A DNA stretch of 64,000 nucleotides from JAOUGY01 sp963785075. GTDB lineage: Bacteria > Actinomycetota > Acidimicrobiia > Spongiisociales > ZC4RG35. The stretch spans positions 124,001 through 188,000 of the forward strand of contig CAWATW010000006.1 in assembly GCA_963785075.1 (NCBI GenBank). The letters run 5' to 3'. The translations under genes and the position numbers were made by a program. Positions 9,032-18,499 of this stretch are shown here, one piece after another. Positions within the stretch are counted from its first letter, which is position 1; each line of letters starts with the position of its first letter. The notes beneath the pieces are model-generated. The model made no database searches, was not told the DNA's origin, and saw only the letters and a list, made by a program, of their open reading frames with translations.

Positions 9032-9514
9032 AGGCTCGATCAGTCTTGCGAGCACCGGCCAGAGCGCCAATGCCACCACGAATGTGAACAGGGGAATCAG
9101 CAGGATGTGTCGGAGCGCCTCGCCACCTTCGAACCGCAGCTGTGAAGTCAGCGTACCGACCAGCCAGAGCAACACGACACCCATGAAGCTGAGGACGAGG
9201 ATCCACACCGCCGCCGCGAGCGGGGAGTAGTCGGCTCGCTCGCGGGTGCGGACCGCCGCAAAAGCCACCACGGTCAGAGTGAACGCCCGCAGTCCGAGCG
9301 CAGCCGAGCCCAGGGCATCGAGCGCCAGGCCCGCCGTGAACGCAAGAAGCAGTGACGTCTCAGAGCGCAGCCTGAAAGGGAGAAGGATCACGACGAGCAT
9401 CACGAGGTCGGGAGCCACGCCACCTACGTTCAAACGTCCGAAGACCGTCGTCTCCAGGACGATGGCTCCGATGATCAGGGCCGCCACTCCGAGACCCGAA
9501 CGCCACGGGATCAT
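9014..9514 (-). CDS. mreD: Rod shape-determining protein MreD
   Basis: Integral membrane part of the elongasome. 166 residues with five to six membrane segments and the family feature VAPDLVMLVVI near residue 33. Starts in a 4-bp overlap with mreC (ATGA). Identified mainly by topology, size and position between mreC and mrdA. Confidence 0.92.
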   Translation of the reverse strand: MIPWRSGLGVAALIIGAIVLETTVFGRLNVGGVAPDLVMLVVILLPFRLRSETSLLLAFTAGLALDALGSAALGLRAFTLTVVAFAAVRTRERADYSPLAAAVWILVLSFMGVVLLWLVGTLTSQLRFEGGEALRHILLIPLFTFVVALALWPVLARLIEPVRRTL

Positions 9515-10446
9515 CCCTCCTCCGTATCGACCGACTCGGTGGAGCCGGTTGTCTCAGGGACCGACGTGGTCGGCGTCGCAGCCTCGTCGTCGGCGATGGG
9601 GGCGGACGGGTCGGGTGGCCACACGACGACCGCCACCGCTCGAAGACTCTGCAGGTCCATGAATGGCTGAACGATTGCCGTCAGATTCTGACCGTCGGGA
9701 GTGGCGTCCTCTGCGATCGTCCCCACCGGAAGGCCCGGTGGAAACGCCTGTGAGAAGCGGGACGTGACGACACGATCCCCGGCCGAGACCCCGGTGGCGC
9801 CCACGAACACATCCAGCGTCATGTCTCTGGTGAGCTCCATCTCGGACGCCCCAGGCACAGGCCGGAGGATTCCATCCTGACCCCCCACCGTCACCGTCAC
9901 CGCCTCGATGTCTCCGGTGATCGGAACGACCGTCGCTCCTCCGATCCACGACTCGAGAACTCGTCCCACCACGTACCCATTGTCGTCCAATACCGGTTGT
10001 CCGGGCAGCACACCGGCTTCCTCACCCTTGTCGATCCGGAATGAGAGATCAAAACTCCCGGCCCGACCGGTCACATTCGCAAGCGTCTGACTGAAGGCCT
10101 GGACGTCGAGCGGCAGGTCGAGGAGGTTCTCCAGTACCTGAAGTCGTTCGAGCTGATCACCCACCGCGGCGATCTCGCCCTCGGCTTCGGCCAGCTTGGC
10201 GCGCAGCGCCTCGTTTTCCGCCCGGAGGCCGGCGATGTTCGACAGGCCATCGATGAAGTCGGCGACAGGGTCCACGACTGCCTGCGCCACGCTCTCGACC
10301 GGTTGAACGAGGTTGTTCGCTCCGGCGCGCAGCGAGCCCGTCAGCCCCGAGCCACCGGTACGGATGTCGAACGTCATCAACAGGAAAGCCACGACGATCA
10401 ACGTCACGAACAGTGGCAACGAATGGTCTTGACGAAATTCGTGCAT
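9511..10446 (-). CDS. mreC: Rod shape-determining protein MreC
   Basis: Membrane-anchored scaffold linking MreB to PBP2 and RodA. 311 residues: one membrane segment (~12-27), coiled coil (~72-105, LRAENEALRAKLAEAE), and the double beta-barrel domain with the typical DKG-EAGVLPGQPV and GYVVGRV runs. Ends in a Thr/Glu-rich tail. 4-bp overlap with mreD, 40 bp after mreB. Confidence 0.95.
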   Translation of the reverse strand: MHEFRQDHSLPLFVTLIVVAFLLMTFDIRTGGSGLTGSLRAGANNLVQPVESVAQAVVDPVADFIDGLSNIAGLRAENEALRAKLAEAEGEIAAVGDQLERLQVLENLLDLPLDVQAFSQTLANVTGRAGSFDLSFRIDKGEEAGVLPGQPVLDDNGYVVGRVLESWIGGATVVPITGDIEAVTVTVGGQDGILRPVPGASEMELTRDMTLDVFVGATGVSAGDRVVTSRFSQAFPPGLPVGTIAEDATPDGQNLTAIVQPFMDLQSLRAVAVVVWPPDPSAPIADDEAATPTTSVPETTGSTESVDTEEG

Positions 10447-10486
10447 GGGGGTGACTCAGCGGGGGTGTGGGGGCGGCGTTCGAGGC

Positions 10487-11518
10487 TCAGGGCCTCGACG
10501 ACGACACCAGTACGTGGTGCAGAGTGTCGAATTCCTCGAGACACTTGCCCGATCCGACCACCACCGACACCAGCGGCTTCGCAGCCGTCACGATGGGCAT
10601 GCCGGTCTCGTTGGCGAGACGCTGGTCGAGGCCCTCGAGCAACGCACCACCCCCCGTCAGCCAGATTCCGCGCTCCATGATGTCGGCCGCCAACTCCGGT
10701 GGCGTCTTGTCCAATGTGTACTTGACGGCGTCCACGATCGCCTGCGTCGGCTCTTCGATCGCCTCGCGGATCTCAGGGCTCGACAACAGGATCGTCTTCG
10801 GCAGCCCCGTCACCAGGTCCCGGCCACGAACCTCGGCCGCCGGCTCGTCGGCACGGGGCCAGGCGGAGCCGATCGCCATCTTCAACTGCTCGGCGGTCCG
10901 CTCGCCCAGCAACACGTTGTATTCCTTCTTGACCCACTCGATGATGGCTTCATCGAGCTCGTCACCACCCACCCTGATCGACCTGGACACGACGATTCCA
11001 CCAAGCGAGATCACAGCGACCTCGGTGGTCCCGCCTCCGATGTCCACCACCATCGATCCCGACGGTTCACCGATCGGAAGGCCGCACCCGATGGCGGCCG
11101 CCATCGGCTCCTCAATGGTGTACGCCCGTCGAGCACCGGCGTGATATGCGGCCTCTTCCACGGCCCGCCGCTCGACCGGCGTGATACCCGACGGCACGCA
11201 GACGACGATGCGCGGCCGCGCCCACCGACGACGGTGGACCTTCTGAATGAAGTAGCGGAGCATCTTCTCAGTGATGTCGAAGTCGGCGATGACGCCGTCC
11301 CGAAGCGGGCGAATCGCCTGGATCGAGGCAGGGGTGCGCCCGATCATCCGCTTCGCCTCCATACCGACCGCCAATGCACGCTGGTTGTTGGTGTTCACCG
11401 CAACCACGGAGGGCTCATTGAGCACGATGCCCTGGCCGCGAACGAACACCAAGGTGTTGGCGGTGCCAAGATCGATGGCCATGTCTTGGCCGGCGATCGA
11501 AAAGAGACTTTCGGCCAC
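10487..11518 (-). CDS. mreB: Rod shape-determining protein MreB
   Basis: Bacterial actin that positions lateral wall synthesis. 343 residues from a GTG. Actin-fold phosphate-1 loop DLGTANT (16-22), phosphate-2 loop DIGGGTTEV (~165), adenosine loop GGGALL (~296). Its presence with MreCD, PBP2 and RodA predicts a rod-shaped cell. First gene of the operon; a TAGACT at 11546-11551 (minus strand) is a possible -10, giving a ~20-nt leader. Confidence 0.97.
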   Translation of the reverse strand: MAESLFSIAGQDMAIDLGTANTLVFVRGQGIVLNEPSVVAVNTNNQRALAVGMEAKRMIGRTPASIQAIRPLRDGVIADFDITEKMLRYFIQKVHRRRWARPRIVVCVPSGITPVERRAVEEAAYHAGARRAYTIEEPMAAAIGCGLPIGEPSGSMVVDIGGGTTEVAVISLGGIVVSRSIRVGGDELDEAIIEWVKKEYNVLLGERTAEQLKMAIGSAWPRADEPAAEVRGRDLVTGLPKTILLSSPEIREAIEEPTQAIVDAVKYTLDKTPPELAADIMERGIWLTGGGALLEGLDQRLANETGMPIVTAAKPLVSVVVGSGKCLEEFDTLHHVLVSSSRP

Positions 11519-11579
11519 GGGAACTCCCGGGAAGTTGAGATTGGGAGTCTAGGGGTGGGTTACGACGTGCGCCACCCAG

Positions 11580-11876
11580 GGGCAGGAGCCTTTGGCTCCT
11601 GGTACTCGGTCGGCGGCCTGGGGGCCGCCTCCCTGTATAGGCCGTCTCGCTGCGCTCGCCGGCTGTATGCGGGCAGCTGGCGCTGCCCTGTATTCGGTCG
11701 CCTTCGGCTCCCTGACCGGAACGCAGCCTCGGTTCCGGTCGAGCCGAGAGGAGCGAGGCGCATACCGCACGCCTCAGGCGTGCGTTTACAGGGACGGAGC
11801 GAAGCGAACGGCCCGAATACAGCGAGTGGGCGCCAGCCCACGAGCGAGTACGTGATCCAGCGAAGCCGGATCACTC
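11580..11876. repeat. Modular hairpin array, copy C (inverted)
   Basis: Reverse complement of copies A, B and D, lying between mreB and ndk. Its outer modules differ in sequence but still pair: CAGGAGCC-TTT-GGCTCCTG at the mreB side, and GTGATCC/GGATCAC around AGCGAAGCC at the ndk side, the latter overlapping the ndk stop codon. Inner modules (GGGCAGC/GCTGCCC, GACCGGAACGC/GGTTCCGGTC, GCACGCC/GGCGTGC) match the other copies in order. Confidence 0.85.
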
Positions 11877-12275
11877 AAACCAGATGGAGAGTTCTCGGGC
11901 GGCGCTTTCGGTGGAGTCGGAGCCGTGGATGATGTTTTCCGTCAGCTCGGTTGCAAGATCACCACGGATCGTTCCCGGAGGAGCGTCGGCCGGGTTGGTC
12001 GGACCCATCATGGTGCGTGCCATCGACACCGCCGATTCCCCCGACCATTCCATCGCCACGACCGGGCTCCGGGTGATGAACGAGAGCAGATCAGGAAAGA
12101 ACGGCTTCTCGACGTGCTCTGCATAGTGACGACGAGCGAGGTCCTCGTCGACCTCCACCATCGCCAGCCTCTCGAGGTTCAGGCCCTTCGCTTCGAAACG
12201 CCGGATGACCTCCCCCACCAGTCGCCGCTCGACCCCATCGGGCTTGACCATCACAAAGGTGTGTTCGATTGCCAT
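11871..12275 (-). CDS. ndk: Nucleoside diphosphate kinase
   Basis: Equilibrates nucleoside di- and triphosphates through a phosphohistidine. 134 residues from the ATG at 12273-12275; upstream frame is repeat. MAIEHTFVMVKPDGV at the N-terminus and active-site His117 in NIIHGSDS. Standing alone between two hairpin arrays of opposite orientation, with a TATCGT nine bases before the ATG as a possible -10 of a nearly leaderless transcript. Confidence 0.97.
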   Translation of the reverse strand: MAIEHTFVMVKPDGVERRLVGEVIRRFEAKGLNLERLAMVEVDEDLARRHYAEHVEKPFFPDLLSFITRSPVVAMEWSGESAVSMARTMMGPTNPADAPPGTIRGDLATELTENIIHGSDSTESAARELSIWFE

Positions 12276-12295
12276 GACCAAGACGATACCTCTGA

Positions 12296-12596
12296 GGTCG
12301 GCGGCCCGAGGCCGCCTCCCTGGAGACGCTCGTGGGCTGACCACCCACTCGCCGTATTCGGCCCGTTCGCTTCGCTCCGGCCCTGTACAACGCACGCCTG
12401 AGGCGTGCGGTATGCGCCTCGCTCCTCTCGGCTCGACCGGAACCGCAACTGCGTTCCGGTCAGGGAGCCGAAGGCGACCGAATACAGGGCAGCGTCAGCT
12501 GCCCGTGTACAGCCGGCGAGCGCAGCGAGCCGGCGTTTACAGGGAGGCGGCCTCAGGCCGCCGACCGAGTACGGCGGCGAGCGCAGCGAGCCGCCT
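12296..12596. repeat. Modular hairpin array, copy D
   Basis: About 300 bp between folC and ndk, same orientation as A and B. The central module is the clearest of all copies (GACCGGAACGCA-type arms meeting as GACCGGAACC and GCGTTCCGGTC). Later modules GCCGGC-GAGCGCAGCGA-GCCGGC and GGCGGC-GAGCGCAGCGA-GCCGCC show the same inner loop carried by two different outer stems. It ends at the folC stop codon. Confidence 0.85.
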
Positions 12597-12597
12597 T

Positions 12598-13914
12598 TCA
12601 CCGTTCGTTGGCGTGGATCTCGCCGTCACCGAGGATGATCGAGCGGACGGCGCCGACCAGGTAGAGGGACCCCGCGACGAGGATGTTGCCGTCGGTGCCG
12701 GCGACCTCTAGGGCTCGCTCGAGTGCGACTCGAGGTGTCGGAGAAATCTCCGTGTCGGCGCCGATCAATGGTCGCATGCGGCTGGCGAGGTCGGCTGCGT
12801 CGAGGGCATGGGGCGATTCGACCTCCGTGACGGCCACGTGTTCGATCAGTCCTGCGAGGTGCGGATACATGCTCTCGATGTCCTTGTCCCGCATCGAGGC
12901 TGTGACGAGCACCCACGTCGTGGTGGGGAACTCCTCGCGCAGCGCAGCTCCCAGTACCTCGAACCCGTCGGGGTTGTGGGCCCCATCGAGCAGCACGAAC
13001 GGATCGACGGCAACGGGCTCCATGCGTCCCGGTGAAGTCATCACGGACGCCGCGTCGACGACCGCCTCCGGGTCGAGAGCGCGGTCGGTGATGGCTTCCA
13101 CCGCAGCTATCGCTACGGCCAGATTGACCGTCTGATGGCGGCCGTGGATCGGAAGGTGGATGTCGGGATACGCCTCGTGAATGCCGGCGACTCCGAGGCG
13201 CCATCCGTCCAGGGCTTTGCTCACCTCTTCGAGATGGAAGTCGCGACCAAAACGGATCTCCGTCACGTCGCGCTCGCGGCATACGGCTTCGACGACCGGC
13301 CATGCGGCCTGGACCAGGTCACCCGTCACGAGGGAAGACCCCGGCTCGACGATGCCGAGCTTCTCGGCCGTGATCGCTTCGATGGTGTCACCCAGGTATT
13401 CCTGGTGGTCGAGTCCGATCTCCGTGAGAACCGACACCGTCCCGGCACACACATTCGTTGCGTCGAGTCGGCCGCCGAGACCGACTTCGATGACCGCGGC
13501 GTCCGCCGCCTCGTCGGCGAAGAAGGCGAACGCCATCGCAGCCGTCAACTCGAAGTAGCTGAGCTCCGCTTCCCGCTCCTCGTAGAGGTCGGCGAACGCG
13601 GCCACGTCGCCAACTGCTCGCACGAACTGTTCGGGCGTTGCAGCGATCCCGTTGAGGCCGAGCCGCTCTTCGACCCGCTCGAGATGAGGAGACGTGAAGG
13701 TCCCGGTGGTCAGCCCGTGGGCCACCAACAGCATCGTGGCCATCCTGGCGGTCGAGGTCTTCCCGTTGGTGCCGGCGACGTGGATGATCGGATACGCGTG
13801 GTCCGGACGGCCCATCATCTCCATCAGACCCGTGATCCGCTCCAGCCCGGGACGGACGCCTCTGCCGATGTGAGCGTCGAGGTAGGAAACCGCCTCTTCG
13901 TAGGTCGCGATCAT
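12598..13914 (-). CDS. folC: Dihydrofolate/folylpolyglutamate synthase
   Basis: Mur-ligase-type enzyme adding glutamate to dihydropteroate and folates. 438 residues from the ATG at 13912-13914; the longer frame runs back into valS. P-loop GTNGKTS (48-54), omega-loop/metal region TSPHLERV..ER near 75, VIEVGLGGRLDATN near 140, C-terminal HNPDG. Order valS-folC-ndk is standard in Actinobacteria. 25-bp gap to valS. Confidence 0.95.
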   Translation of the reverse strand: MIATYEEAVSYLDAHIGRGVRPGLERITGLMEMMGRPDHAYPIIHVAGTNGKTSTARMATMLLVAHGLTTGTFTSPHLERVEERLGLNGIAATPEQFVRAVGDVAAFADLYEEREAELSYFELTAAMAFAFFADEAADAAVIEVGLGGRLDATNVCAGTVSVLTEIGLDHQEYLGDTIEAITAEKLGIVEPGSSLVTGDLVQAAWPVVEAVCRERDVTEIRFGRDFHLEEVSKALDGWRLGVAGIHEAYPDIHLPIHGRHQTVNLAVAIAAVEAITDRALDPEAVVDAASVMTSPGRMEPVAVDPFVLLDGAHNPDGFEVLGAALREEFPTTTWVLVTASMRDKDIESMYPHLAGLIEHVAVTEVESPHALDAADLASRMRPLIGADTEISPTPRVALERALEVAGTDGNILVAGSLYLVGAVRSIILGDGEIHANER

Positions 13915-13939
13915 GAAGCGCTCCCGCCGCGGGACGGAG

Positions 13940-16525
13940 TCACAGAGCGGCCCGCTGGGCACGTAGCGTGGCGAGCAACTCGCGGGCCTCCGAGAGCTTG
14001 CGACGCTCCTTTTCGACGACCTGGGGCGGGGCACGATCGACAAAACTGGGGTTCCCGAGCTTGGCTTCCGCTCGCTGCTCGTCGGCCTCGGCGTCGGCGA
14101 TCGACTTGTCGAGGCGCGCCCGCTCGGCATCGACGTCGATCAGCCCGTCCAGGGGGATGAACCCCTGCAGGGTGCCGGCGACGACCCGCGTGTGACCGTG
14201 TTCGCGCTCGGCGTCGACACGTTCGACCGCAACGACGGCCAGCGACGACAGCATCTGCTCCGCCCACGGTTCCACCCGGCCGCCCTCGTCGAACAGGGCA
14301 AGGTCGATGGACTGCCTTGGAGACAGCCCTTGGTCGGCGCGGAACCTCCGCACACCCGCGACCAACTCCTGGAGGTCGGCCATCACTCCGGGACCCTCGT
14401 AGGTCGGGACGTCGGGCCAATCGGCGCCTGCCAACAGACCCTCGCCGACGACGTGGGACCACAGTTCCTCGGTGAGGTAGGGGATGGCAGGATGGAAGAG
14501 CTTGAGCAGATCGCGCAACACGACACCCAATGTCGTCCTCGTCGTCTCTGCATGCTCGGATTCGAGAGCTGTCTTCGCCATCTCGATGTACCAGTCGAAG
14601 ACCTCGGACCAGGCGAAGTTGTAGAGCAGGCCAAAGGCATCCGAGAACCGATACTCGTCGCACAACTCGTCGAACCGCTGCGAGACCTCGCCGAGACGGG
14701 AGAGAATCCAGGCATCTGCGGGGCCTGGTGCCTCCGGATAGCCACCGTTGGCCGGCACGGTCCCCTCGGCGACGTGGCGAAGCACGAACCGGGCGGCATT
14801 CCACAGCTTGTTGCCGAATCGACGGGCCCCTGACACCCACTCCATGTCGAGCGGGACATCCTGACCGGGGTTGGCGGCCTGGATCAGCGCAAGTCTGAGC
14901 GGATCGGCCCCGTACTCCTCCGCCACATCGAGTGGATCGATCGTATTCCCGCGACTCTTCGACATCTTGTGCCCATCGGCATCCCGGACCAGCCCGTGGA
15001 TGATGGTCTGGCGGAATGGCACGTCGTCGAGGAAGTGGATGCCCATCTTCATCATCCGGGCAACCCAGAAGTAGATGATGTCGAAACCCGTGATCAAGAC
15101 TGCATTCGGATAGAAGCGGTCGAGATCATCGGTCTTGTCGGGCCATCCCAGCGTGGAGAACGGCCACAGCGCCGACGAGAACCACGTGTCGAGAACATCT
15201 TCGTCCTGGCGAAGGTCGAACGCTGCGCACTCCGCACAAGCGCTCGGATCTTGGCGCGCCACGGTGACGTGCCCGTCCGGGCAGTACCAGGCCGGGATCC
15301 GATGACCCCACCAGATCTGGCGGCTGATCGTCCAGTCACGCAGGTTCTCCATCCAATGGAAGTAGCTCTTCTCCCATCGGTTTGGGATGAACTCGTTCCG
15401 CCCGTCCTTCACGGCCTCGATGGCCGGCTTGGCCAACTCCGTCACCGCCACGAACCATTGGTCCGAGAGCCTTGGCTCCACGACGGTGTGGCAGCGGTAG
15501 CAATGCCCGACCGAGTGCCGGTAGTCAATGGCTTCTCCCAGCTCCCCCGACTCTGCGAGAGCTGCCCGCACCGCGCGCCGGGCCTCGAATCGGTCCATGC
15601 CGGCGAACGGCCCTCCGGCCTCCGTGACCACCGCATGCTCATCGAGCACCACGACCTGATCCAGGTCATGGCGTTGCCCGATCTCGAAATCGGTGAGATC
15701 GTGGGCCGGGGTCACCTTCACAGCACCGGTCCCGAACTCGGGGTCGACCACATCGTCGGCAACCACCGGAATGAGCCGACCGAGCAGCGGTAACCGCAGC
15801 ATCCGGCCAACGGCATCGGTGTATCGCTCGTCATCGGGGTGGACCGCGACACCGGTGTCACCCAGCATGGTCTCCGGCCGAGTGGTGGCGACTGTGATAC
15901 CGCCGTCACCGTCGGCGAAGGGGTAGGTGATGTGGGTCAGCGAGCCTTCCTGGTCGTGATACTCGACCTCGATGTCGGCGAGCGCGGTACCGCACCGGGG
16001 GCACCAGTTGATGATGCGGTATCCGCGGTAGATCAGGTCTTCCTCGTAGAGCGTGACGAAAACCTCTCTGACCGCCTTGGACAGCCCCTCGTCGAGCGTG
16101 AACCGTTCCCGGGTCCAATCGCACGAGCTGCCCATACGTCTGATCTGAGTCGTGATGCGAGCCCCGTATTTTCGCTTCCACTCCCAGACCTGCTCGATGA
16201 ACTTGTCCCGGCCCAAGTCGTGGCGGCTGATCCCTTCGGCGGCCAGGTCGCGTTCGACCACGTTCTGGGTTGCGATCCCCGCATGATCGGAGCCGGGCAG
16301 CCAGAGGGCGGCGTACCCCTTCATCCGCTTCCGTCGCACGATGACATCATGGATCGCATGGTTGAGCGCATGCCCCATGTGCAGTGAGCCGGTGACGTTC
16401 GGCGGGGGTATGACGACGCAGAAGGGCTCTCCGTCGGGTCGGTACTCGGGACGGAAGACACCAGCGGATTCCCATCGTTCGTACCACGTGGATTCGATCT
16501 GGGATGGCTCGTAGGTCGGATTCAT
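13940..16525 (-). CDS. valS: Valyl-tRNA synthetase
   Basis: Class I synthetase charging tRNA-Val, with CP1 editing. 861 residues: HMGH (49-52, HIGH motif), editing domain, KMSKS near 520, anticodon-binding domain, and a C-terminal coiled coil (~795-861) typical of ValRS. The 83-bp gap to clpX carries a terminator, so it probably has its own promoter. No T-box core was recognised upstream. Confidence 0.97.
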   Translation of the reverse strand: MNPTYEPSQIESTWYERWESAGVFRPEYRPDGEPFCVVIPPPNVTGSLHMGHALNHAIHDVIVRRKRMKGYAALWLPGSDHAGIATQNVVERDLAAEGISRHDLGRDKFIEQVWEWKRKYGARITTQIRRMGSSCDWTRERFTLDEGLSKAVREVFVTLYEEDLIYRGYRIINWCPRCGTALADIEVEYHDQEGSLTHITYPFADGDGGITVATTRPETMLGDTGVAVHPDDERYTDAVGRMLRLPLLGRLIPVVADDVVDPEFGTGAVKVTPAHDLTDFEIGQRHDLDQVVVLDEHAVVTEAGGPFAGMDRFEARRAVRAALAESGELGEAIDYRHSVGHCYRCHTVVEPRLSDQWFVAVTELAKPAIEAVKDGRNEFIPNRWEKSYFHWMENLRDWTISRQIWWGHRIPAWYCPDGHVTVARQDPSACAECAAFDLRQDEDVLDTWFSSALWPFSTLGWPDKTDDLDRFYPNAVLITGFDIIYFWVARMMKMGIHFLDDVPFRQTIIHGLVRDADGHKMSKSRGNTIDPLDVAEEYGADPLRLALIQAANPGQDVPLDMEWVSGARRFGNKLWNAARFVLRHVAEGTVPANGGYPEAPGPADAWILSRLGEVSQRFDELCDEYRFSDAFGLLYNFAWSEVFDWYIEMAKTALESEHAETTRTTLGVVLRDLLKLFHPAIPYLTEELWSHVVGEGLLAGADWPDVPTYEGPGVMADLQELVAGVRRFRADQGLSPRQSIDLALFDEGGRVEPWAEQMLSSLAVVAVERVDAEREHGHTRVVAGTLQGFIPLDGLIDVDAERARLDKSIADAEADEQRAEAKLGNPSFVDRAPPQVVEKERRKLSEARELLATLRAQRAAL

Positions 16526-16548
16526 CGGTTCACCTGACTGACATACAG

Positions 16549-16574
16549 AAGGCCCCGGAGCTTACCGGGGCCTT
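16549..16574 (-). terminator. Hairpin terminator after clpX
   Basis: Ten-bp stem AAGGCCCCGG/CCGGGGCCTT with a 6-nt loop, 35 bp after the clpX stop. No long T-tract follows, as is common for actinobacterial terminators. Confidence 0.7.
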
Positions 16575-16608
16575 CGACACGCTCGGGTTGGTATCGGATC
16601 GAAGGCCG

Positions 16609-17865
16609 TCAGGCCGACCGCTCCTCGGTGTCGTGCTCAGATCCGAAGGAGGAGTCGACCTCGCCCAATACGACGGACTCGTCGACGACCACTCTCGAGA
16701 TGTCGGGATGTGATGGGACGTCGAACATCGTGCCGAGAAGCACGTCTTCGAGGATCGCACGCAACCCTCTGGCACCGGTACCGCGGTGGATCGCCTGGTC
16801 GGCGATCGCCTCGAGGGCTTCCTTCGTGAAGACGAGTTCCACGCCGTCCATGTCGAGCATCCGCGCATATTGCCGCGTGAGAGCATTGCGCGGCTCGGTG
16901 AGGATTGCGATGAGCGCATCACGATCGAGGTCTTCCACGCTCGCAACCACCGGAAGCCGCCCGATGAACTCTGGGATGAGGCCGAACTTCATCAGATCCT
17001 CGGGGAGAACCTGGTTGAAGAGGTCGGAGGCACGCAGCTCCGTCTTGGACCTCACCTCGGCCCCGAAACCGACCTGCTTCCGACCGACCCGCTGCCCGAT
17101 GATGTCCTCGAGTCCGGCGAATGCCCCACCACACAGGAACAAGACGTTCGAGGTGTCGATCTGGATGAACTCTTGATGGGGGTGCTTGCGGCCACCCTGA
17201 GGTGGGACACTGGCGACCGTGCCTTCGAGGATCTTCAGCAGCGCCTGCTGGACACCCTCGCCGGACACGTCGCGGGTGATCGAAGGGTTCTCGGCCTTGC
17301 GAGCGACCTTGTCGATCTCGTCGATGTAGACGATGCCCTGCTCGGCGCGCTTGACGTCGTAGTCGGCTGCCTGGATCAGCTTGAGGAGGATGTTCTCGAC
17401 ATCCTCGCCCACGTATCCGGCCTCGGTCAGGGCAGTGGCGTCGGCGATGGCGAACGGCACGTTCAGCTGCCTGGCAAGGGTTTGTGCGAGCAGCGTCTTG
17501 CCCGAGCCAGTCGGCCCGATCAGGAGGATGTTCGACTTCTGCAGCTCGACATCATCGTGCCGCTGATCGTTCCCTCTGATCCTCTTGTAGTGGTTGTAGA
17601 CGGCGACGGACAGGGCTCGCTTTGCTCGCTCCTGGCCCACGACGTACTCGTCGAGGTAGGAATTGATCTCGACCGGCTTGGGCAGTTCTGCGAACGACAC
17701 GTCCTCGGTGGTCGTGAGATCTTCTTCGATGATCTCGTTGCAGAGGTCGATGCATTCGTCACAGATGTAGACGCCGGGGCCCGCGATGAGTTTCTTGACC
17801 TGCCGCTGCGACTTCCCGCAGAAGCTGCACTTGAGCAGATCACCGCCCTCGCTGAACTTCGCCAT
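16609..17865 (-). CDS. clpX: ATP-dependent Clp protease ATPase subunit ClpX
   Basis: AAA+ unfoldase of ClpXP. 418 residues: zinc-binding domain with C13, C16, C35, C38; Walker A GPTGSGKT (117-124); Walker B VYIDEIDK; the family pore loop GYVGEDV (~142); sensor and C-domain to ~405, then a short acidic tail. Strong GAGGAGG site before the ATG. 13 bp after clpP. Confidence 0.98.
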   Translation of the reverse strand: MAKFSEGGDLLKCSFCGKSQRQVKKLIAGPGVYICDECIDLCNEIIEEDLTTTEDVSFAELPKPVEINSYLDEYVVGQERAKRALSVAVYNHYKRIRGNDQRHDDVELQKSNILLIGPTGSGKTLLAQTLARQLNVPFAIADATALTEAGYVGEDVENILLKLIQAADYDVKRAEQGIVYIDEIDKVARKAENPSITRDVSGEGVQQALLKILEGTVASVPPQGGRKHPHQEFIQIDTSNVLFLCGGAFAGLEDIIGQRVGRKQVGFGAEVRSKTELRASDLFNQVLPEDLMKFGLIPEFIGRLPVVASVEDLDRDALIAILTEPRNALTRQYARMLDMDGVELVFTKEALEAIADQAIHRGTGARGLRAILEDVLLGTMFDVPSHPDISRVVVDESVVLGEVDSSFGSEHDTEERSA

Positions 17866-17878
17866 CTGGCCTCCTCGT

Positions 17879-18499
17879 TCAGCTCGAGGCTACAGCGGCT
17901 AGCTCACGTCGTGTGAGAATTGCGTCGACGATGCCGTAATCCTTTGCCTCCGGCGCCAGCAGCCAGTAGTCGCGTTCGGTGTCGGTCGCCACCTTCTCGT
18001 AGTCCTGGCCGGTGTGATCGGCGAGGATGTGGTTCAGCTGCTCTCGCATCTGCACGATCAGACGGGCCTGGATCTCGATGTCCGTGGCCTGGCCCTGGGC
18101 GCCACCGTGCGGCTGGTGGAGCATCACCCGTGCATGCGGGAGGGCAAAACGCTTGCCTTCGGCGCCTCCGGCGAGGATGACCGCCGCCGCCGACGCCGCC
18201 ATGCCCATGCACACCGTGTTCACCTCGGGACGGATGTACTGCATGGTGTCGTAGATCGCAAACAGCGACGTGATGGATCCACCCGGCGAGTTGATGTAGA
18301 GCCAGACGTCCTTGTCGGGATCCTCCGACTCGAGATGTAGGAGCTGGGCCATGATGAGATTCGCCACCATGTCATCGATCGGCGTTCCCAGGAAGATGAT
18401 GCGGTCCTTGAGCAGCCGGCTGTAGATGTCGTACGTGCGCTCACCGCGACTGGTCTGTTCGGTGACGTACGGGACCGGGACGTAACCCTCGGCGTTCAT
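17879..18499 (-). CDS. clpP: ATP-dependent Clp protease proteolytic subunit
   Basis: Serine peptidase barrel partnered with ClpX. 206 residues with catalytic S103 (GMAASAAA), H128 (MLHQPHGG) and D177 (DTERDYW). Only one clpP lies here, whereas many Actinobacteria have a clpP1-clpP2 pair between tig and clpX; a second copy could be elsewhere. ATGA overlap with tig. Confidence 0.97.
   Translation of the reverse strand: MNAEGYVPVPYVTEQTSRGERTYDIYSRLLKDRIIFLGTPIDDMVANLIMAQLLHLESEDPDKDVWLYINSPGGSITSLFAIYDTMQYIRPEVNTVCMGMAASAAAVILAGGAEGKRFALPHARVMLHQPHGGAQGQATDIEIQARLIVQMREQLNHILADHTGQDYEKVATDTERDYWLLAPEAKDYGIVDAILTRRELAAVASS

Noticed and set aside
11560..11874. Frames across the hairpin arrays (for example 104 residues here, also 2485-3063 and 12205-12711)
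   Set aside because: They translate the same repeat modules in all copies and orientations and have no ribosome binding site or domain.
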